Below are positions 46,901-61,900 of a DNA stretch of 64,000 bases, in pieces. This DNA comes from Synchiropus splendidus. Taxonomy: Eukaryota; Chordata; Actinopteri; Syngnathiformes; Callionymidae. The position numbers and the translations under genes are program-made. The notes beneath the pieces are model-generated. The model was not told the origin of the DNA. It saw nothing but the letters and a program-made list of their open reading frames with translations, and made no database searches. Where the stretch lies: positions 12,878,866 through 12,942,865 of the forward strand of contig NC_071343.1 of the NCBI RefSeq assembly GCF_027744825.2, read 5' to 3'. Every line of letters starts with the position of its first letter. Position 1 is the first letter of the stretch.

Positions 46901-49900
46901 TCCACAGCTGTCACACGCCGGTGTTGGCTGTCAAACGCTGCAGAGCTGGAGAGCCCGCCGCGCTGTCGTCGTGTTCATGTATTGAGCCATGTGTTTATCA
47001 AATTCATCATGAGCTGCAGAATTGTCATTGTGGAGATTGTTTCTGCTGGTATATAGTGTACAATAAGTTCAGTACAATCGCCCGTTCCTACTGCAGGCAC
47101 ATTTAAAAACACCCTGACCCTTGGTCCACAACTGTGACCTCGATATGATATCTGTCCGGAAGTCAGATGTAGACGGAACAAAAACTGCGCTAGAACGCAG
47201 ATACATAGCGCAGCAACCTTGAGGAGATAAATGACTTCTTTTTTTTGGAAATGAACTGATGACATTTAATGCTACTCGGGTCACTGAGTCCATGTTGCTC
47301 TGTTGTTATCAGACTTGTTGCAGCTGCGTGCTACGATAAAGACCTGCTCATTAGCTTTGTCTGAGGAAGTCCAGCCTCATTTCAAGAGTATTTCAGAAAA
47401 GCTTTGCTCACACATGGATGTCTTTGGTGTCCTTCACCTCAGAGATGTCAGTTGTAAGGATTAAGTGAATTGATGCGTTCTCTCACCAACCTGTTGCTGT
47501 GCAGCAGGAGCCCCTGCTGGCGTCTGATACGCCCTTAAGCTGATGGAAAAGATCCACAATCCCAGTCATTTATCCCCAGACCTGCTGCAGCATGTTCACA
47601 TCGGCTTCTTCTTTGAGTTGTTGTGATGTGTCTTGTTTGGCTGTGAAATATTCCTTGCCTCTACTGGTTGATCAGAGACTTGTGACACTGATACCCTAGT
47701 TGGTCAGTGGACGGCTGTCGGTGAGATCCACTGAGAAGTCGTTCCTAAACAGAGATGTGGGTAAAGATTTTGTTGCGGCAAGCGAGGTTGTTCCAGCCAA
47801 GTTGAACGGTTCATCCAGCGAGGCGCTCCAGAACACGGTTCAGAAAGCAGCATTATTCTGGAAGAGAGGTTGCCAGGAAGCAGATGGGCCATTGGAGGAA
47901 TTTTAATGATCAGACACTTTCGCTCTTTGAAATAACTTGGAAGATTATGGAACGTAACGGAATGCGAACGTCCGCTGAATCTCTGTGAAACTAAAGAGCT
48001 GGTTGTTTCTGAATGTCGGAAAAAAACCATGTACAGTTGCTAGTATAAAGGCAGTTTTATCAGCATTGTTCTGAATTAACTTTGTCTTTAATGATGGGTT
48101 CAGGTTGGGGGTCGAGGGAGCGGGGTGTTGTGCGAGGGAAAACGCTGCAGTGAATGGAAGGAGCCCTTCAAGGAACCCGGGTGAGAGGTCCTGCCTCATG
48201 TCTTTTATTCACCGCAGTGAAAAGAGATGGAGGGTCGGAGCGGGAATGCAAAGCCTTGCCATCTCCACTCGGAACACGGCCCAGTCCACAGCTCCAGTGT
48301 GTCAGTCACTGCGTCTGTGTGAGCTGCTGCTGCTGCTGCTGCTGCATGCCAATGACCTCACACAAAGGTGGACCGGAGGGGGCTTGTGAAACTGTGAGGG
48401 GGGCACAAAGAAACTCTGGCAGGAGCAGAATCACCACCAAGATTGTTTGTAGTTCATCCCAACTTGTTTTCACTGTAACAGCAGCGCAGGAAAAGACTGA
48501 ATGAAACACAGTCTGACGTGTCACAAGTTCGCTCAAAGGTCCTCTTTGTCCTGGATAATCTTGTAATTTAGTTACTTCTCAATATGGGATTTTCCACCGT
48601 TTTCAGAAATGATATTCATGGGAGCGTCCTACTAATGTTCTGCTACCTCGCCCTTCTGTCTGAAAAATGTTTTACGTATTCTAATGTTGAGTATCAGACA
48701 GCCAGAGTGGTTCTTCTGCACTGAAGAGACTACATTTTGTCACCAAGGCAGCATTAAAGAAGGGTCATAGGACGTTAGCTAAGACCATGCTGCGGGCATG
48801 ATGCTTTCTTACTCATGTTTCATAGGGCTTGCCGCCAAAATGTCAGCCGCTCCCTCTAATTTTGGTCCTTATGAGCCACATTATTGGGTCAACTGTCCTC
48901 CTCGCGACTCCTATTTACAGTAAATTGCATTGTGGACCTTGTAAACTTGTTAGTGTGTGCGGATGTGGGGTGGAATGGAATGGCATTTATTCACAAGCAT
49001 TTGATGTAATCTCGCCTGAATTAGTTACCAGGCTTGTGAGACGCATCAGATATTGCATATTCTTGGGGATAGTGGCTGTAATTCCAGTTTACTTTGAGTG
49101 CATAACTTGGAAGTGCCACTCAGGTGTTGCTATTTAGAGACGAAATTCAGCTGGTCTTTCACTAGCTAGGCTCATATGAAAACATTTCCCACAATTTCCT
49201 CTGAAACAAGCTCTTTAAACTCTTAAATTGAATCTTTTTCTTCTGTAAAAAGCTGATAGAATGGAGGCAAGTTGGTGATTCCCTGACTGCACTCTTGCTG
49301 TGGAGAGTCAATATTTGGGGCAGCAGAAGTGGCGAGCACAGCTGAGCTTGGGTTGGGTTTCTCTGCTTGTCAGGACTTCCTTCCTCTTAGCAATCAAATG
49401 GGTGTGAGTTTTGCTGTTTTGCTGAGGAGCAGAAGCCACAAAAGCTGCGGGCTGTTAACGTCTGCCAGCGTCAACATTATATGGCGAGGTCGTGGAGGGT
49501 TCACCTCCACAGACACAGCTGCCGCTGCTGCTACCCTTGATCCGTACTCGGTGTTTCTGTTTCACAAATTGGAAAGCCGATCGTGAAATGTAGTGTAAAG
49601 AGTGGCTTTAATTCTTTCCTCCAGGCAACCAAAAATCTTTACTTCATTGTTCGGAAAATCTGCTTATGTTACTCTGTTGAAGTCTGAAGCACAATGCTGA
49701 GCTTTTGAAGACAAGAACTTGTCTTTCACACGCCTCAACGATGGATGGGTTTTGCCTCACACAGATCAAAGTACAGATTCAGGCAAATCTTTTCTTATGT
49801 TTTAGGTATCATTTAACGTCAGTGTGGAGGCAAGGAGCTGCCCTCCCCGTGGCACCGACCAGAGCTTCACCATCAAGCCAGTGGGGTTCAAAGACCGGCT

Positions 49901-52900
49901 GGAGGTCCACGTGGAATACGAGTGCGACTGCGACTGTAGTCGGAAAGCTCAAGCTAACAGCAGCCTCTGCAGCTCCATCGGTAGGTGCTACAGATACACT
50001 GTATTTCAGAAGACAGGTGTATTTGCTGTGACTGTGGACCTCACCAGTTGGTCTGTAGCTCATGAAACATGTTTTCCCTCAGCGGGTAGTAGGCAGTTTC
50101 TTAAAAGCAAAGACATTCCAGACTGTCCTGTTCGCGATGCAACCTCACTACTTTCAATTAAATACATGCTACCAAAACTGCATGTGGCATCTATAATTTG
50201 CTGGAAACCACACAAATGCTTAACAAACACATGAAAAGCAAGTGTTCCTTCAGCTTTTTAACATTAAAGAGATCCGAGTTGCAAGTTGGATATTAACTAT
50301 TGTTTATATTTATGTCTAAAAGAAGCAGATATTTTCTCGAGAGTCTGTGTATAGACTGGGAAATCTGTGCTTCTGGACGTTTTTTTTAGCATGTTGGAAC
50401 ATCTGAATTAGTCAAGTCCAACCCTCCATTTTGGCCTGACTGCTGTGGAAAAGGTCTCATCATTGCCTTTTAACTCGCGACTTCCTTTCTCTTGATGATG
50501 GATTTGGGCCATCTGCTGGAAGTTGTTGATGAAATCATGATAATCTTCGCTGTAGGTTTGGTGAACGTGTCATTTCCCCGCAGGTACTTATCACTGCGGG
50601 ACCTGCCAATGTGAACCGGGCTACTTGGGCGCCCGGTGCGAGTGCCAGGAAGGGGAAGCCAGGAGCGTTTACCTTAGCGCCTGCCGCGAGGCCGAGGGCA
50701 AACAGATATGCAGCGGGCGAGGGGAGTGCAGCTGCAACCAGTGTGTCTGTTACGAGTCGGAATTCGGGAAGATCTACGGCGCCTTCTGTGAGTGCGACGA
50801 CTTCTCCTGCGCCCGGCACAAAGGCATCCTCTGCTCTGGTAAGAGAGTGTTACATGAGCACCAGCTCATATGAGATCTGCCCTGTGTTTGTCTCTTCAAA
50901 TGGGTTACTCATTCATAACGTTGACTCATGTCTGAGGACCTTCCGAGGGTGTGTTTGTGTGGTTGACCGTTCCCTGACTTCTGTTTTGATCAGCTTGTGT
51001 TTTCATGGAGTCGACACCAGGAGAGATGTTGGACTTGCTCCCTATTGAAGCTCCATGAGGGCAGCTGCAGCAAGTGTAGTGTGTGTGGTGTCTACACCAG
51101 AGGGGTTGTTTTTGCAATGAAACTTGAAACATGCAAGGTTGAACACAAAAGATGAGGCTTGTTTGTCGAGTCTGAAAGTCAAACATTTATCCACCGTCCT
51201 ACAGATGTGCTATGAAAACAAGTTAGGGAGCTAAAAAAGGAAAGGATGTTGGTGGACGTGTTGGAAGTTCAGTGTGAAGCAGGTTAAATGTCAATGATTC
51301 AAAGTAAGATGTGCTTTTAAGAGCCGACTCTATGTAGTTTGTTTCTTCCCATCATTCTCAGGTGCCTCTGTTTGCAATGGTTGCTGCGCCCTCCAGCAAC
51401 AGTATGAACATTTAAAAGTCCCATGGGATCCACCAAATTCCCACAGTTACGGACCGGCCCTGACATGTCCTCAGAACAAGATAAAAGAAAAGCAGCAGGA
51501 TCACAGACCAGTCTGCAATGGCAACGTGCGTTTTCTTAGTTTCTGTTTGAGCCTCGTGGTTCAACTTAAAACTGGTTATAAATAAACTGATGATGGCCGT
51601 TTTGAGACATGTCCTCCCACCCAAAGATGCAGTTGTGAAATCCAGTCTGGATCGCTGTATCGAAAGAACTGAAGCCGCCCCGTTCCCAGAACGTCGGGTC
51701 CGGGACTCAGCGAGGACTCCTGGCTCAGAGGGTCGACCGCAGGCTCGTCCCCAAGCCAACCACTGTGAAACCACAGAGGGTGCTTTGTGACTGAGGGGCC
51801 AAGTTTTGGTGCAATCCCCGCACACAATGTCCGCCTCTATTTATCTTTCCCCAGCGGAAACACTGGCCTTTGGTTGAGTCCGGGGTGATTTCGGACCGGG
51901 TTGATGCAGGACGGCCGTTTGTTCGAACCGGTCATCCGTGCGCCATCATTAAATGTTAACAGTCCACTACACCTTCTGCTGCTCGCTCACCATCCCGGCT
52001 CAGCGTGGCTCCAGAGCGACTCCTCCTCTCTTCCTCCGCAGTTAATTACGAACTTATTAAAAGCTGTCTCAGCCTCTTAAACACCGGGACGCATCCTTGC
52101 GCTCAATGAAGAGAATCCTGACTCACAAATATGTCTTGTTAAGCGTGTTGTCCTCCATATGGTTCAGTCAGGTTTATTTGTGGTCCATGTCTGGGAAAGC
52201 CTTCATGCACAGACCAGCCATTGCCCTGAGGAGCCGCAGCTTTTATTAAGGAGCAACTCAGCTGCTCTGACAGATTTTTTTTTCTTCTCTTTTTGGAGGC
52301 TTTGCACATAAATAGGATTTCAAGTTGCTGAGGTAAACAAAGCGGCAGGTCTTAAATGCTTAGAGAGCTTACCTGGACAGAATGATGATGCATGCCACAG
52401 TTTTCAACCAGGCTGTTGCTGTTGTGGGATGTGACAGTTTATATCAGATTATGAACGTATATATGTTCCATGGTGGTTGGTCTCATCAGTCCAGGCCGAG
52501 CAAACTTTACATTTATGAAAGTCTGTAACTTCTTTCGGCTTCTCCCTTCAGGGGTGGCCACAGTGGATCACCTTCCTCCATCTCCCCCTGTCCTCTGCTT
52601 CCTCTTCTCTCAAACCTACAAACCTCATGTCCTCCTTCACCACCTCCATTACTCTCCTCTTTGGCCTTGCTCTCCACCTTCTGCCTGGCAGTTCCAACCT
52701 CAACATCTTCCTACCAATGTACTGGCTCTCTCTCCTCTGTACATGTCCAAACCATCTCCATCGAGCCTCTCTGACTTTGTCTCCTAAACACCTGACCACA
52801 TGTGCTGTCCCTCTGATCTACTGCTTCCTGATCCTATCCATCCTGCTCACTCCCAGAGAGAAGCTCAGCATCTTCATCTCTGCTGCCTCCAGCTCTGCCT

Positions 52901-55900
52901 CCTGTCTTTTCCTCAGTGCCACTGTTTCCAAACCATACAACATTGCTAGCCTGACCACCATTTTGGACACTTTCCCTTTCATCCTTGCCGACACCCTTTT
53001 GTCACACATCACACCTGACACTTTTCTCCAATGATTCCATCCTGCCTGCACCCACTTCTTCACCTCTTTCTCACACCCTCCATCGCCCTGGACAGTTGAG
53101 CCTAAGTACTTACAATCCTCCACCTTCTTTATCTCTGCATCATGTAACTTCACCTGTCCACTTGGCTCCCTCTCATTCACACTTATTAAAGTTTATACCT
53201 GGCACTCCTTTAACAGCGACTAAATGGAATGTGATGTCAGTCTCTCTTTAATTATTGAGGGCTAAGTTTGGCTTCTGTGTGGTTCCCGACTGGTGTTCCT
53301 CCTGGGAGCATTGAACCTACTTCCATCTGCATCCACTTTTTAGAAGTTTCCAGATTTATTGTTGACATTTATGATCTCTTTTAGCGAATGCTTCCATTTT
53401 TGTGGTTCCCATATCAAGCGCCCCCAACCAATTTTAAAAGCAAGCAAGATGTTTCCCTTCCATCGGGTCATTGTATTTCTGCCTTAAAACTCGTGATGGA
53501 CACCATAGGGCTAATTTGCATTGGTGTCCCTGCCCACAGTGACAGGACACGTCCTCTTACACCCCATCTACACGTTGCTCTGGCGAGTGTGGGGGTATGA
53601 ACAGAGGTGAGGTTTTCCATGCACCCAGTGCAAAGATTAGTCAGGTATTCACATCATTGTACCAATTGAAAAACAACAGAACCTCCTGGTTCAGATGGTC
53701 AAAGCTGAAATGGGTTGTTATGACAAAAGTTTGAATATTCAAGGCCAGTGATGGAGAAGCACCGTCCTGTAAAGTGGTCATAGAACAGTGTTTCAAAACC
53801 GAGTCTGGGCAACTCTTCTCCACTTCACACGGAACCAGATTCAACAGGCAGCGTTGTCAGTGATTTAATGTAAGATGTTGTTGCGGCCCTCACCTGCAAG
53901 ACTGTCCGACTGGTTAGTGAAGCACAGTTTGAGGATGGGTGTGTGTGTGTGGGTGTGTATGCGGGCGCATGCGTCTGCGTGTTTATGTGCACACACTTAA
54001 ACTGGGTGTGTTGTGCGTTGTGGTGACACAAGTGTGTGAGGAGCCAAAACCACTGCTTAGCTGAAGGATACTCTGCGTCCAAGCGCCCCTCCTCTCTGTG
54101 TTTATTTTCTCTGACATTGCCGCGAGCGTTTGCTGGATGGAGACACTTTTAGAATGATGGTGATTTGAGGGTGACAAACACTCGAGCCTCTGTGGAACCG
54201 TTTTTACGCTTTCATGTCTTTAAATGTCTCTCTATATTGTGATTTGTGGTCATATTTCATCTTCTATTGCACATGACATCGGGCCTTGGACAGCCAGTCA
54301 TGTGCTTTAATATGTATTGGACTGTCGGGTTCTGTGTGTTTTTCTAATGTGTTTACATGTGTGTGTTTACATATGTTTTGTTTTGGTGGTTTTTGAGGTG
54401 TTGATGTTTTTAGAATTTAGTTTTGCTTTAAACTTCAGGTTACCGCAGAGCTTTGACAACAGTTGTTGGCTTGTTCGTGGCCTGAAGGAAAAGAGTGAAA
54501 CAGTAGCGAGGAGAAATCAAGGCCACGAACACAGAAGACAAACAAAACTCTGCTTGTGCGGTTGCTGCTGGCAGACTGATACTTTTTTTGTCTTCGTGTT
54601 AATGCACTCTTGTAAGAAGAGGAGACTGTTGCTATCGACCACTAGTTGTTTTTTGGACAGTATTTAATACTTTTATTTTGCAGCGACAAGCTCAGTGACC
54701 TTAAACGCCCCTCCTGCTCCTACTGTTGTCTATTCTAGCCTGAGTTTGGCTTCACTACACGTCCTCTGGCCCCTGTGACCTACATTCCCACCAGTGACTT
54801 TGCACCTGGCTCCTCATGTGAGTGGATCACTCACTGGTCCGCAGTTGGCACAAGAAGCCGACTTCATTTTATCTCTTCAGCCATTTAATCGGACGTGTGT
54901 TTATGGGCATGTGAGGCAGTGTATTCAGGTTAAACAGAAACACATGGGTGAAGTCATGTTCGTGCCTCGCCTTACTGGAACAGCTTCATTTACTGAGACG
55001 GTTTTGTTTTGGCACATACCGTGTTGAGTCTCATTTCATGTGGAAGCACGGGCAGGTTGATGAATGCTAGCAGACGTGGGGGTGCGGGGGGGTTGTTATT
55101 CCCGCCAAAGACACGTTGAAACACATGAAAAAGCTGCGAGAACAAGTCAGACATATCAAAAAAATGTGCCGTGTCAGCTTCGTTCCCCTTGTTTAATGAC
55201 ACACAGCAGACATCTTTGGAAAGGCTTTTTGTTTTAGTAATGACTAAAATTGCTTTCGGTCTTGGAGGAGATAACAGTGAAACATTACATTTTGATTCAG
55301 AACCTTATCTGCTTACAAACATCGTTGCAGTCGATCCCTTTGGTGAAGCAAGTCTCATCAGTGTCAAGTCTTCGTGCTAAATAAGATGCATTATGATACA
55401 CTTGGCGCAGCCAATAGGAAAGTAGTGTGCTTTATTTCAGATGCTTTCAAGTGTCGTAGCATGAAGTTCTGGCTTCTTGCTTGAGAAAAACCCAGTGACA
55501 AAATGGATTCATTCCTCCTATTGATAAAGTAACTTGAGGGAAAAACAGGAAGAGAGTAAGCAGGACATATTTGATGCTGAGGTGAGATGCGTGTGATGGT
55601 TGTGGTTTTAACTTGGCAAGTCTGTTCTTGGTTAATGCTAAAGAAGAGCCAGTTGGATACGAGGACTGACAACAGCGGAGAGACTATTTGGGGAAAACAA
55701 GTGGTCTAACGGTATTTTTAGGGTTGCCGTATTTTTGGCCGATGATCTGGTTTTGTAAGAAAAAGACATCTGCCTTCACTTTAGACATTTTTATGAATTG
55801 TTTTGGCGTGTTGGTTGTCTGCAGGGTGGAGTAGTATGAAGTCACGTAACACCATTATATCACTCCTCTGTCGTCTGGACTTTACTTCATTTCAAATTGG

Positions 55901-58900
55901 TTTCCTGATTTGCAGGTTTTGTCGTCGCAGTAATGGAGTAAACGGCTTCATCTGTTGCTAACCCTCTGCTCTCTTGTCCAAGTGTGTAGGTGGAGGCAGC
56001 TCCATGTCTCTGGCCAAGCAAGGGCTGCCTTCCTATGTGTGTATCAGTAGGTCAAAAGAGCAAATCTGACCCATTTCCCATACCTATGGCCATGAACCCC
56101 TCACTAAAGAAAACAAGCCGAAGGAAGCAAGTGGCTAAAAATGGTTTCTTAAGAGGTGTGGCAGGCATTTCCCTTGAAAACAAGGAAAAGGGGGACATTC
56201 ATCAATCTGAAGCGACATCCTCTGGCTTGTTAAGGAACCTTGCTCCTCTGAGTCCTCCACTTGGAGGCAGAAGAAAAATGTAACATAATAAACACAATGA
56301 ATTTTCATCGGTCACACAACTGAAAACTAGACTTCTACTTCAGTGATTAACACAACAGGAGTGTGACTGAAACAGTGGTCCTCCATCAATTTCAAAGGCA
56401 ACGCTGCAAACAAAGTCTTTCCGAGCTGCACCACCAACACCTGGAGGCGCTCGAGGCTGAGATGAATGCGACTGTCTATCCCTTGTTATGTGAGGCTTGA
56501 CTGAACTTGACCACGGACAAGACTGCAGTTCTGTCTCCTCAAACCTTCTGAATACAAGACCACACCCTAAAATATCAACCTAACAATTAAGTTTCCTACA
56601 CTCTGATCTGTGTGACCAGAGACTGTCGACTGCAGCTGTGCTGGATGAAAAATTCAGGGCAACATGGAAGTCCACTCTGTTATATAAAGGAGTGGACAAT
56701 CAATAATTTACAGTAAAGGTGAGGTATAAATATCCTGATGTTTTCCGCTTTTCAGGAAGTATTCAAGTTGAGTAAAAGGTAATTCCTATCATTTCTGACC
56801 AGCATCTACTGGGTAAAGACAGATTTAACTGCTGCCAAAAGCTAAAGGTCGTTCATCTTTTTCTCTGGAGGAATAAAGTGAAATGTATTTATGCTGCCTT
56901 TTTCCAAATGAGTCATGCTATTTTTAAAGTTTGCCAATTGACAGAAGTGGAACTACACAATATAGTCAACGTGTCTGAACTTGCTGAATTCCATCCCGAT
57001 ATGTTCTGCAGCCTATCCACCTCTGCCATATACCTCAACTCAAAATACAGTTTAATAGTTAGTAACTAGTAACACTGGAGTTCAGATCAAAATTCAAAGC
57101 AGATGGCCTTACTTGAGCTTCCAGCTGTATCATAAATGTTGTGCTGTCATCTGAGTTGAAAATAAATGGAGCCCAGCTGAAGAGAGTCTGACGTTTACTG
57201 ACAGAATTGAGGTGTGTCAAACCACTTTTTGGATTTATTCAAGTCTGACTGCTCATACCAACATGAATGGGTTCTAGTCGGTGTGTAAAATGTTCATACG
57301 ATCATAGTATCCATCAACAGTAGTTTAAAATCATATCTAGCCAAAAGGGTATAGACAGTATAGCCATCTTAAAACTATCTCGCATTGTAGCATAACCCCA
57401 TGAATCTGAAGCCTTCAATGGGGTCGTATTTCCTGTCTGAAAATGTCCTGTGAACAAACACTTGATGTAAAGAAAGGATTTACGTTGTGGGAGACAAAAG
57501 CCATTATGGTTAGCATGGATAAAAGGCCAACAGGGAGGATCTGCTGGACTTTCTTGTGGCAGGAAGCAGGTCATCAGCGCTCCTTTGTGCACGGTTTGAC
57601 AGATGTTTCTGTGGCTCCACACATCAAACCCAAGATCAGTTTGTGTTTATGATGTTAATCCACGTCACCTCTGTCTTCTTTATTCGCTTTTATCCCCCTC
57701 GAGTTTTCAGACGGGTCACTGAGCGTTCATTGTTTTCTACTTTTCCCCCTGTTACGTCAGTAGACGTCACATGACCTGAGCCTGAGGAGCATCTCCGAGT
57801 AAACACTGCTTCCATGGCTGGTAATGACTATTGTCTGTCAAGACCCTGTTAAAATCACGACGTCAGAGCCGCTCATCCCTGTAATTGTCCCAAATATGAT
57901 CCTGTCGCAACTTTGGCAAAACCCTGCCAGCTAATTATTTTTGAAAGATGGTGAGGCGCTTCTTTACTGGCAGCGACCCGCGCGGAGGCTGTGTTTTATC
58001 CCGACTGCCTGTCAAGCTTTGTTATTTATGCGTTTATAATGCCACTGTGTTTGGGATGGAGAGGCACGGGGTTGTTTCTGCACGTCGGTTCAGTTCGAGC
58101 TGATGACAGAGGAATCGCAATGAAGTTGTTCCTTCACTTTCCCTTGGCTTGATGGTTTAATATTTGGCTTTCTGGGGTCCCCATTGTTGCCTAGACAGGA
58201 CAGAAGTGCAGGTTTTCCCTGGATGCTGTTCATAAACCGAAGCATGATTCGTGGACTGAAGCATTTTATATTTTGTCCTGCGGTTGTTGACATTTATCTC
58301 CTCCTGATATTCCATGCTTGTTATTCCCTCCCCATTGCCTGTAAATCCAACATTCAGCCTCAGAGAAGGATTAGTCGTCTTTGCAAGTGTCTTCGAGTAG
58401 AACTGAGGATGTCGCTGATGCTTAAGTCTGCAGTTTCTGAAGTTTGACGTGTTTGTGGCTGACTTTCAGAGGCAACTCTGATGGTCAAAAACGAAGAGAA
58501 GTGTTGCGTCGGCAGTTTAATTCTTGGTATCTCCCTTTGTTAGCAGAAGCTCCTGTCACTGCAGACAGGCTTCCCGTTTTCGGTTTGTTTCGTGGTTTCT
58601 CACGTTATGTCTCCAGTAGGCACACATCTTACGGTCCAAAAAAGTGTAGCCATCTTCTCTAAAGATGGTGTGTCCCAACCAAAACCCCGTTCTTAGTCTC
58701 ATGGATAATAAAGGAGAAATGATTTAAGGTGAGGAGGTTACCTTCTGCTCCCTGATCTTAAGTAACATTTCATGTTCCCTTCCTCGACACATTTTCATCC
58801 CAACGGAATTCCATATAAATAGGAATATCTTGACTTTTTATGGGGCACTGACTACCAGCACATCTCCTTCATTGTCACTGACAGTTATATATTATTTCAC

Positions 58901-61900
58901 CTAATCTAATGTTAAGATTAGAAGCAAACTTCTGAATGTTTGGTGAGCACTTATGAGAATATTTGACATTGAAATGTGTTTAATCGTGGGCATAACATCA
59001 CAAGTCTTGGGTTTGATCTGCTTGATCTGCATTTGGTGTCAACAAAAATTGCGGCGCCGTTTTCCACCCTACAATAACACCTTACTTATCAAGAGAGAGA
59101 AATGAAACAGTGTTTGGTATGAGAGTATTGTTACTGTTCTGACTTGTATTTTCTAGAAGCCTTGCTGACCCACTCTTCGCTTCATGTGACAATTTTGGTC
59201 AATACAAATGCTGAGGGAAGCAGATTTTAAGGTCAAGGCCAGGGGGAATCCCTGTCCTGTTGCTGCCGGAGGATGAGTAACCTGTTTGTTTGTGACAAAA
59301 TGACACATGTCTGGGATCAGAGCCGCAGCTGCAGATGGTGTTGGTTTAGCATTTATCATTGCATGTTAAGTCCATGAGAGATGTAAAGGGTTGAACAGCT
59401 TTCCAAACAGACAGTTCCCCAGGGAACAGTTCTCCATTCGACACGGTTTGTCAGCAGAATGCTGTGACTGACACAGATGGAAGACCTGCCTGTCAGCAAC
59501 AAACACACAGGCAGTTCTCGCAAGCTGCATTGACTGGTCCTCTTCTCTGGTCCGTTTCTCCGGGTTTGAGCAGTGGTTGGGTTGATTTCTGAGTTAAATG
59601 CATGTGGCACTTGGCTCACTGTTCAAAGCCCACTCATACATTTGCCCAAGTCACATGACTGGATTCTGTTGGCACGCGGGGGGTTCCCATTTAACATTTT
59701 ATTTGCATGTGAAGATACTGTATTAGTATGTGAGGCTTGATAACTGAAGAGAAAAAGCACCACACGATGGGCCGTTTAAGACAGTTAGCTTTGCAGCTCA
59801 ATAAGAACTATAGGTGAATCACAAATCCAGGCTGAGGTTATTTTGGTTTGACTCATTTTTATCAGTGCCACACTCACTCTTGAAGATGGTTTTCAACTAC
59901 AAACCAATCCTCTGGCATTACTTCCTGTATATGTGAGAGAAGAGCCAGAAGAAACCTCTCACAGGAATTTAAATAATGCTGTGATATCTCACAGGAAATG
60001 CCAAGAAAAGTAAATAAAAGTATGAGCTTTCTCCCTCCGGTCAGTCGCATGTATTTCCACTTGTTAAAAACTCCCAACTTGATACAAATGCTTTAAACAC
60101 AATCTGAGAGAGGTGGAACCTTTGGCAGCGACCGTAGATTTAGGAAGGTTTTTTTTGGTCAGCACACACACACACAGACACAAACACGGCCTCCGGGCCA
60201 CAGCCTCTGGGACACAGGGAGTTCTTTGACAGCCCAAAACAGGAAGTCAATGTTTCTTCCAACGTGATGGAGAGATTCTGCTCTGACCCTGCACCTTTTC
60301 CTCAACATGCTGCCCTGTCAGGTCAGATACTGTTGGATGGAGAGGCTTGATCCATATTAAAATCAATGCTCTCAAGAGCTGTGTTCAAATGGTTTTACGC
60401 ATTTTTCCGCTGTCAGAGTGGTGACCTGGAATCGCAGCATTTGTTGAATTCTTCATCCAAAACAGCAGGTTGATCAGGAATGTTTTCGCCAACTTGCATG
60501 AGACGGCAAGTGGCCATCTAAAAATACCTCAGCTGCTCATTTCCTCTTCATTTCATCTCCAAATATTTACTCTAGCCCGGCTGGAGTGTGTAGTTCAGTT
60601 CAGTCCAGTCCAGTTCTACGGGGGACAGTTTAAGATGCTTTTTTTGAGCTGAGTGGATCTGAACTTTCATTGACAACATTCTGGTTGGCGTGGTGGTATT
60701 AAGAGGCGGTTACTCCACTAAGGGGGGTTCACCACACAAGTAAACATCCAGGCCAATGAGTTACATCAAAAGGTGACATTAAAAAATGACAAGTTCCATG
60801 AGCAGAAATTGTTTTGTATTCAGATGCAAACTTCCAGGATTTGTGCCATTGTGTTTAATGCAGTTTCACTGATGAGTAATTTTACTTTTGACTTAATTAA
60901 AGTGTATTACAGAATTATTTTTCAGTTTTTTCAGGTGAAGTACTCACATTTTTTCAGATCAATGAGGCCAATTTTCTTATCTGGGCTCTGTCACACTTCC
61001 GGTTGCTGTGCTGTAATATTAGTGAGTTCGCTATTTTTTACTGTAGAGTTAACATGTCCCCAGATTGGCATGTTGTTTCACAGTACTTTACAGTTATCAC
61101 TGCATCAAACAGACATCGAGAGTGGCTGCTACAAACTACTACCTGAGACTAATGCTCCTCTTGTTATGGCACTTTGCTTATTGCACTTCCAAACATGCAC
61201 CTTTGAAGTCGTACATTTCCAAATATGTTTGCTGTGTTTTGAAAAGTTCTGAGTTTCTAAATTTGAGTCTTCCACATGAAAGAGTTTCTCAGTCCTAAAA
61301 CTCTATACAAGGCTCCAAAAATGTTTGGTGCCAGACGGTCAGGTGTCCTTATATGGGCATATACCCAAACAGTCATATTGCAGTTCTTACTATGTCTGAC
61401 ATAGGTTTACGTTAGCTAACTTTACTGCATGCTATAACAAGTAAAACATATTTTAACATCGCTGCATGAGCTGTCCTGGTCCCACAACTGTGCAGTGACT
61501 TTGTTTTTTTTCAGTTTTCAGAATTTTAGTCTGTTTATTGATGATATGAATTATTCAAGACACATGAATTTTGTTGTGAGAAATGAAACTCATCACTACT
61601 TTCTCCACCAAGAGAGAGAGTAAAGTCTGTTTGCAGAGAAAATAATTTTTGGAATGTGAAGTGCGGAACCAAACAGGCTCCAAAAACGTGATGAGAAATG
61701 CGCACAGGCATGTCTCATCTGTGAAATAATAATGAGCCGATCGACCTCCTTTTAGACTGCGGATGTGTTAGCAGCCTGTCAGGACTTGTTGAAAATGAAG
61801 CCCATTGTCGGAGAATATGAACTTGCACTTCCCTTTACTGACTCCAGAACCAGTGCTGTAAGTCCAGCAGCTACTGTTTCAGAGTGGTAGAAGATCCATC

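Larger units (their letters stand above)
45138..49805 (+). other. itgb5 intron containing a hAT element
   Basis: The 4.7-kb intron lies between the LKIGDT and [12 protein letters not shown] exons. It contains the 1111-bp hAT element (45980-47090) and a CTG run (48323-48345). The rest is unique sequence without a recognisable gene. Confidence 0.75.
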
